NCBI GenBank assembly: GCA_963746265.1
Contig: CAVVAM010000015.1
Location: 248,001-312,000, forward strand
Direction: 5' to 3'
DNA: 64,000 bases
Source: Ilumatobacter sp963746265
GTDB lineage: Bacteria; Actinomycetota; Acidimicrobiia; Acidimicrobiales; Ilumatobacteraceae
The translations under genes were made by a program, and so were the position numbers. Under the pieces are notes generated by a model that had not been told where the DNA came from, searched no databases, and saw only the letters and a list, made by a program, of their open reading frames with translations. Below, piece by piece: positions 49,649 to 56,657 of the stretch. Within the stretch, counting starts at the first letter, position 1. Each line of letters starts with the position of its first letter.

Positions 49649-51655
49649 TCAACCGGCGCGGCGGCGCGTCATGCGACGGCGGTGCTCCAAGAAGTCGACC
49701 AGGACGTAGTCCCCGAGGGCTTCGTTGGTGGTGTAGAACGCCCGACCACCGTTGAGCTCGGTCATCTTCTCGATGAAAGCCTGGAGCGCCGAGGTGGCGT
49801 CGAGTACGAAGGTGTTGATCCTGATCTGATCTCGAGTGCACCGCACGACCTCACGCAGCGTGGCTTCGACCGTCTCGCGCACCGGGGGATAGTTGAAATA
49901 GACGTCACCCTGCGGGGTGATGTGAGCGGTCGGCTCACCATCGGTGATCATGATGATCTGCTTGCTGCCGGTCTGCTTGGCGAGCAGCTGCCGCGCCAGC
50001 GTGAAGCCGTGGTGCATGTTCGTGCCGTACACGAAGTCCCACGAGACCTCCGGCAGCTGATCCGCCGTGATGATCCGGGCCGTCTCGCTGAAGCCGACGA
50101 GACCGAGGTAGTCGCGCGGGAACTGCGAGGAGATCAGATGGTGGAGCGCCATCGCCACCTTCTTCGCCGGCAGGAAGTTGTCACGCATCGGCATCGACAT
50201 CGACAGGTCGAGCATCAGCACGGTCGACGAGCGCGTCAGGTGCTCGGTCCGCTCGATCTCGAAGTCGTCCGGTTCCAGTTGGACGGGCGTTCCCTGCCCG
50301 CTGCGGCGCAATGCGTTGCGGATCGTGCGATGCAGGTCGAGCTGGAACGGATCACCGAACTCGTACGCCTTGGTCTGGTACGTCCGCTCGTGGCCCTGCC
50401 CGAGCTGATGGATCTGGTGCTGACCGACGTGCTCCTTCTGCAGGCTCGTGAACAGGTCGCGCAGGGCGTTCGACCCGATGGCTCGCAGACCTCGCGGCGT
50501 CAGCTCGAGTCGGCCCTCCTTGTTCTCGATGAGACCCGAGTCCTCGAGCATCTTGGTGAGCTGACTCAGGCGTTCGAGCGAGGCAGCTGCGTCGTCACCG
50601 AGCAGATCGCGAACACGATCCATGTCGGCCTCGGCGAGCGCACCAGGACTCGTCGCGTTCTGGAGGAGGTGCTCGAGCTGGTCGAGGTCACCCAGATCCT
50701 GCATCGCCTGCATGGCCTGCGACATCCCCATCGGATCCTGTCCGTCGAAGTCGTACGACTGACCCCAGTTCATCTGCGGGAACATCTGCTGCAGGTTCGA
50801 GCCCAGCTGCTGCATTTGCCACTGAAGGTCCATGTCCTCCATCAGCTGGTCGGACAACTGTTGGAGCTGTGCCCGCTGCTCCGGCGTCATCGAGTTGAGC
50901 ATCGCCTGCATCGCCGCCATTCGGCGAGCCATCTGTTCGAGGAGCTCCTCGACGCTCTCGGGGTTCTCGGGAAAGAAGTCGCCGTACTCTTCCATGAACT
51001 GCTCGAAGCCGGGATCCTCCCCCGCCTGCTGCTTCTCGAGCATCTCGTTGAGCGCCGCCATCATGTCCTTCATGCGCTGCATGTCGCCGGGCGTCATGTT
51101 CTGCATGCCGTCCGACATCTGATCGACCATCTGCTGCATGAGTTGCTCGCGCAGCTTGTCGAGCATCTGCTCGAAGCGACGTTGCGCCTCGGCGGACTCG
51201 AAGTCGTAGGAGCTGAGCTCACGAACCTTGCCGGCGAGGTCATCGGGCATCAGGTCGAGGCGCATGTTGCGTTCGGTCGCAGTGTTCCGGGCCGCATCGG
51301 CGCGCCGCTGGTCACCACTGGTCTCGGCGTCGCGCAACGCATTGTCGATCGCGTGCCGCTCCTCGTCGATGATGTCATCCAGCTCGTCGGAGATCTCGTC
51401 GTACACACCGCCGAGGTCGGACCGCTCCAACCGGTTCTGGCGCTCCTCGCGCAGCCGCTCGAGCATCTGGCGGAGCCCGTCGAGGCGGTTGCCGTCGGCG
51501 TCGCGCATTCCCTCCTGCATCATTCGGCGCAACGCGGCGTTGACGTCGCCGTGGTACAGCAGCTCGTCGGTGAGCTGGTCGAAGAGGAGATCGGCGTCGA
51601 GATCGAAGCCGCGCTGGGTTCCGTCCCACCGCGAGTACGAGAACCGGGGGGCCAT
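49649..51655 (-). CDS. VWA-domain protein with long helical, Met/Gln-rich middle
   Basis: A 668-aa protein. The first 130 residues are charged helices, and about 150-330 is a Met/Gln/Glu-rich segment with coiled-coil character (EQLMQQMVDQMSDGMQNM). The C-terminal 200 residues are a von Willebrand A domain with the MIDAS motif LDLSMSMPMRD and MITDGEPTAH. It resembles VWA partners of MoxR/ChlI-type AAA+ ATPases; such an ATPase is encoded 2.5 kb away at 54144-55553. The start is ATG 51655, with TACGGT 6 nt upstream. Its client is unknown. Confidence 0.85.
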   Translation of the reverse strand: MAPRFSYSRWDGTQRGFDLDADLLFDQLTDELLYHGDVNAALRRMMQEGMRDADGNRLDGLRQMLERLREERQNRLERSDLGGVYDEISDELDDIIDEERHAIDNALRDAETSGDQRRADAARNTATERNMRLDLMPDDLAGKVRELSSYDFESAEAQRRFEQMLDKLREQLMQQMVDQMSDGMQNMTPGDMQRMKDMMAALNEMLEKQQAGEDPGFEQFMEEYGDFFPENPESVEELLEQMARRMAAMQAMLNSMTPEQRAQLQQLSDQLMEDMDLQWQMQQLGSNLQQMFPQMNWGQSYDFDGQDPMGMSQAMQAMQDLGDLDQLEHLLQNATSPGALAEADMDRVRDLLGDDAAASLERLSQLTKMLEDSGLIENKEGRLELTPRGLRAIGSNALRDLFTSLQKEHVGQHQIHQLGQGHERTYQTKAYEFGDPFQLDLHRTIRNALRRSGQGTPVQLEPDDFEIERTEHLTRSSTVLMLDLSMSMPMRDNFLPAKKVAMALHHLISSQFPRDYLGLVGFSETARIITADQLPEVSWDFVYGTNMHHGFTLARQLLAKQTGSKQIIMITDGEPTAHITPQGDVYFNYPPVRETVEATLREVVRCTRDQIRINTFVLDATSALQAFIEKMTELNGGRAFYTTNEALGDYVLVDFLEHRRRMTRRRAG

Positions 51656-51661
51656 TCCCTC

Positions 51662-51667
51662 ACCGTA
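51662..51667 (-). promoter_or_regulatory. -10 element of the VWA gene
   Basis: TACGGT on the minus strand ends 6 nt before ATG 51655. Confidence 0.5.
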
Positions 51668-51784
51668 CCCTTCGAGCGCGGCGCCCACCGATCGGGACTG
51701 TTCCTGTTATCGGCGGGGCGCCTCCCGCCATCTGAAAAGCAGATTGCGACACCCATGAGGACTCCTCGAACAGATGAGCGGGCA

Positions 51785-51790
51785 TAGCCT
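51785..51790 (+). promoter_or_regulatory. -10 element of the class III cyclase gene
   Basis: TAGCCT ends 6 nt before ATG 51797; no Shine-Dalgarno. Confidence 0.5.
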
Positions 51791-51796
51791 GGCATC

Positions 51797-52342
51797 ATGC
51801 GTGTCCCCCGCACGTTCGCGTTTCTCGACCTGTCCGGCTTCACGAATTACACGGCTGCGTTCGGCGACGACGCCGCCGGCCGGATCCTCGGGACGTTCCG
51901 CCTCCTCGTCCGTGAGGTCGCCTCCGAACGGGGCGTTCGGATCGCGAAGTGGCTCGGTGACGGTTGCATGGTCGTCGGGGTCGAGCAGCTCGCAGTGATC
52001 GAGTTCGTGACCGACCTCGAACGTCGAGCCGCCGCGGTGTGTGCGCCCCTGCAACTCCGAGCGGGAGTGGCGACGGGCCGAGCGTTGCTGTTCGAAGGAG
52101 ACGACTACATCGGGTCGGCCGTCAACTTGGCGGCTCGGCTCTGCGACCACGCTCGCGACGTCGACGTGCTCATGCCCACGATGCACCTCGGACGCCTCCC
52201 CGAGGGCGTCACCGCTGAGCCTTACGGCGAGATCGAGCTCCGCGGCTTTCCGGGCAAGGTCGACGTCGTCCGACTGACGGGCACACCACCGGCGGTCGCG
52301 ATGAGCGACGTGCACGATCTCTGGACCCGCGACATCGTCTGA
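51797..52342 (+). CDS. Stand-alone class III adenylate cyclase domain protein
   Basis: A 181-aa protein that is little more than one cyclase homology domain. Metal aspartates are Asp11 (FAFLDLSGFT) and Asp55 (KWLGDG); Lys51 and Asp103 (GDDYIGSAVN) are the adenine-specifying positions, and Asn110 and Arg114 (VNLAARL) the transition-state pair. All catalytic residues are present, so it should make cAMP as a homodimer. No sensor domain or membrane segment is attached, so activity must be set by expression or a partner. It is divergent from the VWA gene. Confidence 0.88.
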   Translation: MRVPRTFAFLDLSGFTNYTAAFGDDAAGRILGTFRLLVREVASERGVRIAKWLGDGCMVVGVEQLAVIEFVTDLERRAAAVCAPLQLRAGVATGRALLFEGDDYIGSAVNLAARLCDHARDVDVLMPTMHLGRLPEGVTAEPYGEIELRGFPGKVDVVRLTGTPPAVAMSDVHDLWTRDIV

Positions 52343-52441
52343 CGTCGCCGACGCCGACAGCACCCACCGACCCACGCCGACCGACACCGGACCCACGACA
52401 TCGTCCGACGCGAGACCCGATGGTGGGCGAGTCGGTCGGAT

Positions 52442-53458
52442 TCAGTCGAACGTGCCGCAGACGACGTACACGGTGACGGTGTCGCCGAAGGCCAGATCGG
52501 GTGTGGCCGTGGTCCAGCCGGTCGGCTCGCCGTTGATCGGGTTCGGGAACGACGGGAAGGCGGTGGTCACACCGCCCGACACCAAGATGGCCGAGCCACC
52601 GGTGGCGAAGTCGTCGACTCCAACGCACGTGGCAACGGGTGGTGAGTAGCCGCTGCACCCCCCACCGAGGGTGCAGGGGCGGTCATCGCTGGCGACGTAG
52701 CTGTTCGGCAGCAACGCGTCGATGTACGCCTTGTCGTAGAAGTTCGTGTCGACTTCGGTCTTGGTGTACACGTCGGCCTTGTCGGCCTTGAGCGCGTCGG
52801 CGGCGTCGACCTGCGGTTTCGTGTACACGTCGGATCGGTCGGCTTTGGCCGAGTCGAGCGCACTCGCCACCGTGTCGACCTCGGTCTTCGTGTACACGTC
52901 GGCCGAGTTCGCTTTCGCGCCGAGCTTCGAGTCGACCTGGAACTTCGTGTAGTAGCGATCGTCGTGGGTGTGGTCGGAGAAGTATCCCGAGATGTCGATC
53001 ACGACGTCGACGGTCCCGAACCGATTGAGCAGCGTGATCGCGCCACCCGACGACAGGGCGACGCTGATCGTGTTCGGGGTCGGTGGCTGACCGGCCAGGT
53101 AGTTGAGGCTCGAGGTGCCCGGATTCGCCTTGTCGGCCGGCCAGATCGACAGGAACGAGGCCGCGGTCGGGCCGACAGCGATCACGTTCGCGGTGATCGC
53201 CGTGGCCGATGACGGGATCGAACACTCGCCGTTGGTGCCGTGTACGGCCACGTCGACCTCGGTGTTCTCACCGAGTGGCGTGGAGCGGGGGCCGACGTTG
53301 AACTCGGGACGGGTGTCCATCAGCCGGCACGGTGTGATCGCCGTGAACGCAGGAGCCGGGCCCGACGTACCGGCCGAGACCACACCGATGCCGCTCGAGG
53401 CAACCGCCACCGCCAGGCTGCCGACCATCCACTTGGCTGTTCGATCGATGTATCTCAT
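52442..53458 (-). CDS. Secreted VDTR-domain protein with tail-fibre-like stalk
   Basis: A 338-aa exported protein. Signal peptide 1-29 (WMVGSLAVAVASSGIGVVSA); a VDTR-type domain at about 38-160 (PCRLMDTRPEF ... VDVVIDISGYF), the same family as the repeats of the protein at 22269-24944. A repetitive stalk follows at about 163-238 (HDDRYYTKFQVDSKL, ADVYTKTEVDT twice, SDVYTKPQVD), like trimeric phage tail fibres. A C-terminal cap of 100 residues has four cysteines. It may be a trimeric surface fibre or adhesin. ATG 53458 follows GAGGGGG at 7 nt. Confidence 0.75.
   Translation of the reverse strand: MRYIDRTAKWMVGSLAVAVASSGIGVVSAGTSGPAPAFTAITPCRLMDTRPEFNVGPRSTPLGENTEVDVAVHGTNGECSIPSSATAITANVIAVGPTAASFLSIWPADKANPGTSSLNYLAGQPPTPNTISVALSSGGAITLLNRFGTVDVVIDISGYFSDHTHDDRYYTKFQVDSKLGAKANSADVYTKTEVDTVASALDSAKADRSDVYTKPQVDAADALKADKADVYTKTEVDTNFYDKAYIDALLPNSYVASDDRPCTLGGGCSGYSPPVATCVGVDDFATGGSAILVSGGVTTAFPSFPNPINGEPTGWTTATPDLAFGDTVTVYVVCGTFD
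52764..52902 (-). repeat. Short direct repeats encoding the stalk
   Basis: GTGTACACGTCGG occurs at 52764-52776, 52821-52833 and 52890-52902, spaced 57 and 69 nt, all multiples of three. They encode the repeated DVYTK of the stalk. Such repeats can recombine and change stalk length in frame. Confidence 0.7.
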
Positions 53459-53585
53459 GTCGTGACCCCCTCGTCGTCCGGCTCGAGACCGTACCGCCAA
53501 GGCCGCCGCGACGGACGCGACGGACGCCGCGCCACCGACTCCGACGGCGATGAGCACCGGCCGACACGCGTGGGAGACTCGCTGC

Positions 53586-54116
53586 ATGCATCCCGCCCGT
53601 CTGTTCGTCCTCTGCGGTCTGCCCGGTTCGGGCACGACGACGCGGGCGACCGAACTCGAGGAACGATTCGGGGCGGTACGGATGAGCGCGATCGACCGGA
53701 TGAGTGCACTCGCCCACGACGTCCGGGATCAGGGCGTCCGCACGCAGATCGAGGCGATCCAGCGACAACTGCTGCTACCCGTCCTGCGGGCCGGCACCGA
53801 TGTGGTCATCGAGTGGGGGACGTGGACCCGGGTCGAGCGCACCGAGCTCCGCGCCGTCGCGCGCGACGCCGGCGCGCTGGCGCACCTCGAGTTCCTGGAC
53901 GCATCGATCGATCAGCTGTGGGATCGTGTCCGGCGCCGGGCCCATGAGCAGGTGATGGACTCAGGGACCATCACCCGCGCCGACATCGAGGAGTGGTCGA
54001 GGCTGATCGAGCGGCCCCGGGCCGACGAGTTGGGCTCCTACGACCCGATGCCGCCGGTGCGTGCCGGCGAGCGGCCGGGTTCGCCGGCCTACCCGTACGG
54101 CAGCTGGTGTCCCTGA
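53586..54116 (+). CDS. P-loop kinase-like protein with mutated Walker A
   Basis: A 176-aa protein with the layout of small AAA_33/zeta-toxin-like ATP kinases. The N-terminal strand and loop read FVLCGLPGSGTTTRATEL: the Walker A lysine (expected at residue 17, GSGKT) is Thr. The middle VVIEWGTWTRVERTELRAVA corresponds to the Walker B region and the C-terminal RRAHEQ/EWSRLIERP to the lid and end. An AAG-to-ACG change would explain the loss. Nucleotide phosphotransfer is therefore doubtful. Start ATG 53586. Confidence 0.75.
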   Translation: MHPARLFVLCGLPGSGTTTRATELEERFGAVRMSAIDRMSALAHDVRDQGVRTQIEAIQRQLLLPVLRAGTDVVIEWGTWTRVERTELRAVARDAGALAHLEFLDASIDQLWDRVRRRAHEQVMDSGTITRADIEEWSRLIERPRADELGSYDPMPPVRAGERPGSPAYPYGSWCP

Positions 54117-54143
54117 GTACGCGTCAGGGTCGTCCGGCACCCG

Positions 54144-55553
54144 TCAGAGACGTCCTCGATACGTGGCGCTCGTACCGGAATCATCCTTGTTGAGGCGCTT
54201 CGACAGGTGGAGGCCCTCGAGCACGAACTCGACCGCCGCCGCGATCGCCGCCGGTGATGGGTCACCTTCGGTGAGCGCACCGACCGGCTCGCGCAGCGCC
54301 GGCACCTGCTCGACGAGCGCGGCCAGGTCGTCGCTGGTCATGTCCTCTCCCGTGTGGACGACGAGGCCCTCTTCGAACGCATCGACGATCGGCGTCGTGT
54401 GGGACGGGTCGACCCGCTCCTTGAACACGGTCAGCACCGCACCCTTGACCAGCGAGTCGAAGATCACACCCTCGCGCCCGTCCTCGAGCGCCTCGATCTC
54501 GATCTTGCCGATCGAACTCGCCGCCAGGGCATCGAGATCGTCGACGCGGGCGACGATCGCATGCTCCCCGGCACGCAGCCCGCGCCGGAGCGCGTTCGCC
54601 GCGAGTGCCTCGTAATTCGACACGCTCAGACGAACGCTGACGCCGCTGCGCTGGTTGACGTGGTTGCTCACCCTCGCCAGCTGGCTGAAGTTGGCGACGA
54701 CCTCGCCCAGGTAGTCCGGCACCGACACCCCGACCGTCTCACCGATCGACAGAGGTCGCGCCTCGCTGGCCATGATCGCGTACTCCAGCTCGGCGTTGAG
54801 CGGATAGTGCGTGCGGATCTGGGAGCCGAAACGGTCCTTCAGCGGGGTGATGATCCGTCCGCGGTTCGTGTAGTCCTCGGGGTTGGCGGAGGCGAACAGG
54901 ATCACGTCGAGCGGGAGGCGGACCTTGTAGCCACGGATCTGGACGTCGCGCTCTTCGAGGATGTTGAGCAGGCCGACCTGGATCCGCTCGGCGAGATCGG
55001 GGAGCTCGTTGATGGCGAACACGCCACGGTTGGTTCGCGGCACCATGCCGTAGTGCAGCGTGAGCTCGTCGGACAGATAGCGGCCCTCGGCGACCTTGAT
55101 CGGATCGACCTCGCCGATCAGGTCGGCGATCGACGTGTCAGGGGTCGCGAGCTTCTCGCCGTACCGGGTGTCACGATGCACCCAGTGAATCGGCGTGTCG
55201 TCGCCCATCTCCTCGATCAGATCGCGTGCGTACTTGGACACGGGAGCGTACGGATCGTCGTTGATCTCGCTCCCGGCCACGCTCGGCATCCACTCGTCGA
55301 GCAGCCCGGTGACCGAGCGGATCATCCGGGTCTTGGCCTGACCCCGCTCACCCAGAAAGATCACGTCGTGACCGGCGAGGAGCGCATTCTCCAACTGCGG
55401 CATGACCGTGTCCTCGTACCCGACGACGCCGTCGAACAACGCCTCCCCGCGACTGATCTTCGCGACGGCATTGGCCCGGATTTCGTCCTTGACCGGCCGG
55501 GAGACCCAACCAGCGGCTCGAAGTTCTCCCAAGGTCTCCGCGCGATCCGTCAT
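54144..55553 (-). CDS. AAA+ ATPase, MoxR/magnesium-chelatase ChlI-like
   Basis: A 469-aa ATPase. Walker A is FLGERGQAKTRM, Walker B-like segment GVFAINELPDLAERIQVGLL, sensor 1 FASANPEDYTNRG, and the arginine-containing PLKDRFGSQIRTHYP. Residues about 300-469 are a helical lid and tail. Proteins of this type act with a VWA partner to remodel or metallate clients. No chlorophyll or cobalamin genes are here, so a chelatase role is unlikely. TAGGTT lies 7 nt before ATG 55553. The VWA partner candidate is at 49649-51655. Confidence 0.88.
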   Translation of the reverse strand: MTDRAETLGELRAAGWVSRPVKDEIRANAVAKISRGEALFDGVVGYEDTVMPQLENALLAGHDVIFLGERGQAKTRMIRSVTGLLDEWMPSVAGSEINDDPYAPVSKYARDLIEEMGDDTPIHWVHRDTRYGEKLATPDTSIADLIGEVDPIKVAEGRYLSDELTLHYGMVPRTNRGVFAINELPDLAERIQVGLLNILEERDVQIRGYKVRLPLDVILFASANPEDYTNRGRIITPLKDRFGSQIRTHYPLNAELEYAIMASEARPLSIGETVGVSVPDYLGEVVANFSQLARVSNHVNQRSGVSVRLSVSNYEALAANALRRGLRAGEHAIVARVDDLDALAASSIGKIEIEALEDGREGVIFDSLVKGAVLTVFKERVDPSHTTPIVDAFEEGLVVHTGEDMTSDDLAALVEQVPALREPVGALTEGDPSPAAIAAAVEFVLEGLHLSKRLNKDDSGTSATYRGRL

Positions 55554-55560
55554 CTTGCCG

Positions 55561-55566
55561 AACCTA
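55561..55566 (-). promoter_or_regulatory. -10 element of the AAA+ ATPase gene
   Basis: TAGGTT on the minus strand, 7 nt before ATG 55553. Confidence 0.45.
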
Positions 55567-55604
55567 CTCCTCCGGTCGCCGCGTTGTCCGTTCGGCCCGA
55601 GTCG

Positions 55605-55922
55605 TCAGAGCAGCCACGTGAGCAGCCAGAGCGCGATCATTCCGGCGGCGAGGGTGACGAGCAGGTTCTTGCTCCGCCAGGCGACGAGACCGGCCACGAC
55701 GAGGGCGACCGCCTCGGCGACGTCGAGGCCAGGGCCGTCGTCGCCGCCGACCGCCAGGTTCACCGCGAGCGCGGCGAGCACCGCCGGGCCGACGCTGCGG
55801 AGTGCCAGCGAAACCGACGGTGCGATCGTGCGATTCGCCATCGCCACGATCACGACGGCCCGCATCGAATAGGTCATGAGTCCGACGATCGCAACGATCA
55901 GGATGGCCGAGGACGCGCTCAT
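55605..55922 (-). CDS. azlD: Branched-chain amino acid exporter small subunit AzlD
   Basis: A 105-aa membrane protein with about four helices (ILIVAIVGLMTYSMRAVVIV at the start, NLLVTLAAGMIALWLLTWLL at the end). AzlD pairs with AzlC in branched-chain amino acid or related analogue efflux. Its start overlaps the azlC stop by 4 nt. Confidence 0.92.
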   Translation of the reverse strand: MSASSAILIVAIVGLMTYSMRAVVIVAMANRTIAPSVSLALRSVGPAVLAALAVNLAVGGDDGPGLDVAEAVALVVAGLVAWRSKNLLVTLAAGMIALWLLTWLL

Positions 55923-56614
55923 TCGGCAGCCGCCAGACGCAATTCGGCGTAGGTGCCCGCGACGACGCCCGCGATGGCGCCGACGAGGATGCCCAAGCGG
56001 TCCTGCAGCCCGGCCGTGGCGAGACCCACGAGGCCACCGACGACGGCTGCGACCGCCTGCGGCACCTTGTTGATCCCGATCAGCACCAGGCCGAGGAACA
56101 TGACGGCGGGCGCGAACCCGAGCTGCCACGACTCCGGCACGATGGGCCCGACGACCATGCCGAGCGCCGTCGCCCACTGCCAGTTGACGAAGAAGAACAC
56201 GCCCACGGTCAGGTAGTACCGGCGGAACTCCTCGGGGGATCGATCGGACTGGAGGAGCGCCAGGGCGAAGACCTGGTCGATCAACATGAACGGACCGAGC
56301 CAACGCATCCACGGGGGCTGTTTCTGGAACGCCGGTGCGAGTGCGGCGCTGTACATCACGTGACGGGTGTTGATGACCAGGCCTGCCACGATGACCGCCC
56401 ACACACCGGCAGTCCCGGCCAGGGTGACGACCGCGAGTTGGGCGGCACCGGCGAAGACGAAGATCGACGTCGCCCATCCGATGGCCACAGGCATCTCGCT
56501 TTCGGTGATGGCCAGGCCCAGCACGAACCCGAACGGGATCGCAGGCAGGAACAGCGGGATCGCGTCTGCGAGACCTCGTCGATCGATCCGCGTCGCGAGA
56601 CCCGCTCCTGGCAT
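55919..56614 (-). CDS. azlC: Branched-chain amino acid exporter large subunit AzlC
   Basis: A 231-aa membrane protein with about seven helices. AIPFGFVLGLAITES, FVFAGAAQLAVVTLA and NTRHVMYSAALAP are AzlC signatures. ATG 56614 was selected by the family N-terminus and a TACCCT 7 nt upstream; a longer reading of 35 residues is Arg-rich and overlaps the divergent GH2 promoter. Confidence 0.93.
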   Translation of the reverse strand: MPGAGLATRIDRRGLADAIPLFLPAIPFGFVLGLAITESEMPVAIGWATSIFVFAGAAQLAVVTLAGTAGVWAVIVAGLVINTRHVMYSAALAPAFQKQPPWMRWLGPFMLIDQVFALALLQSDRSPEEFRRYYLTVGVFFFVNWQWATALGMVVGPIVPESWQLGFAPAVMFLGLVLIGINKVPQAVAAVVGGLVGLATAGLQDRLGILVGAIAGVVAGTYAELRLAAAE

Positions 56615-56621
56615 CCGGCCG

Positions 56622-56627
56622 AGGGTA
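56622..56627 (-). promoter_or_regulatory. -10 element of azlCD
   Basis: TACCCT on the minus strand, 7 nt before ATG 56614, back to back with the GH2 promoter. Confidence 0.45.
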
Positions 56628-56645
56628 GCGACGCGGCGTGGTCGG

Positions 56646-56651
56646 TACGCT
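56646..56651 (+). promoter_or_regulatory. -10 element of the GH2 gene
   Basis: TACGCT ends 6 nt before GTG 56658 and favours that codon over GTG 56655. Confidence 0.5.
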
Positions 56652-56657
56652 CCCGTG

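Noticed and set aside
49619..51787. 722-codon plus-strand open frame opposite the VWA gene
   Set aside because: His/Leu/Val-rich shadow of the Met/Gln/Glu-rich coding strand; the minus strand holds the MIDAS motif and a promoter.
52764..52902. Evenly spaced short repeats resembling a small CRISPR
   Set aside because: Repeats are 13 nt, spacing is in multiples of three and they lie inside a coding frame encoding DVYTK stalk motifs; no cas genes are present.
54144..55553. Magnesium chelatase subunit for chlorophyll or cobaltochelatase for B12
   Set aside because: No tetrapyrrole genes in the window, and the AAA+ and VWA pair is of the generic MoxR/ChlI kind.
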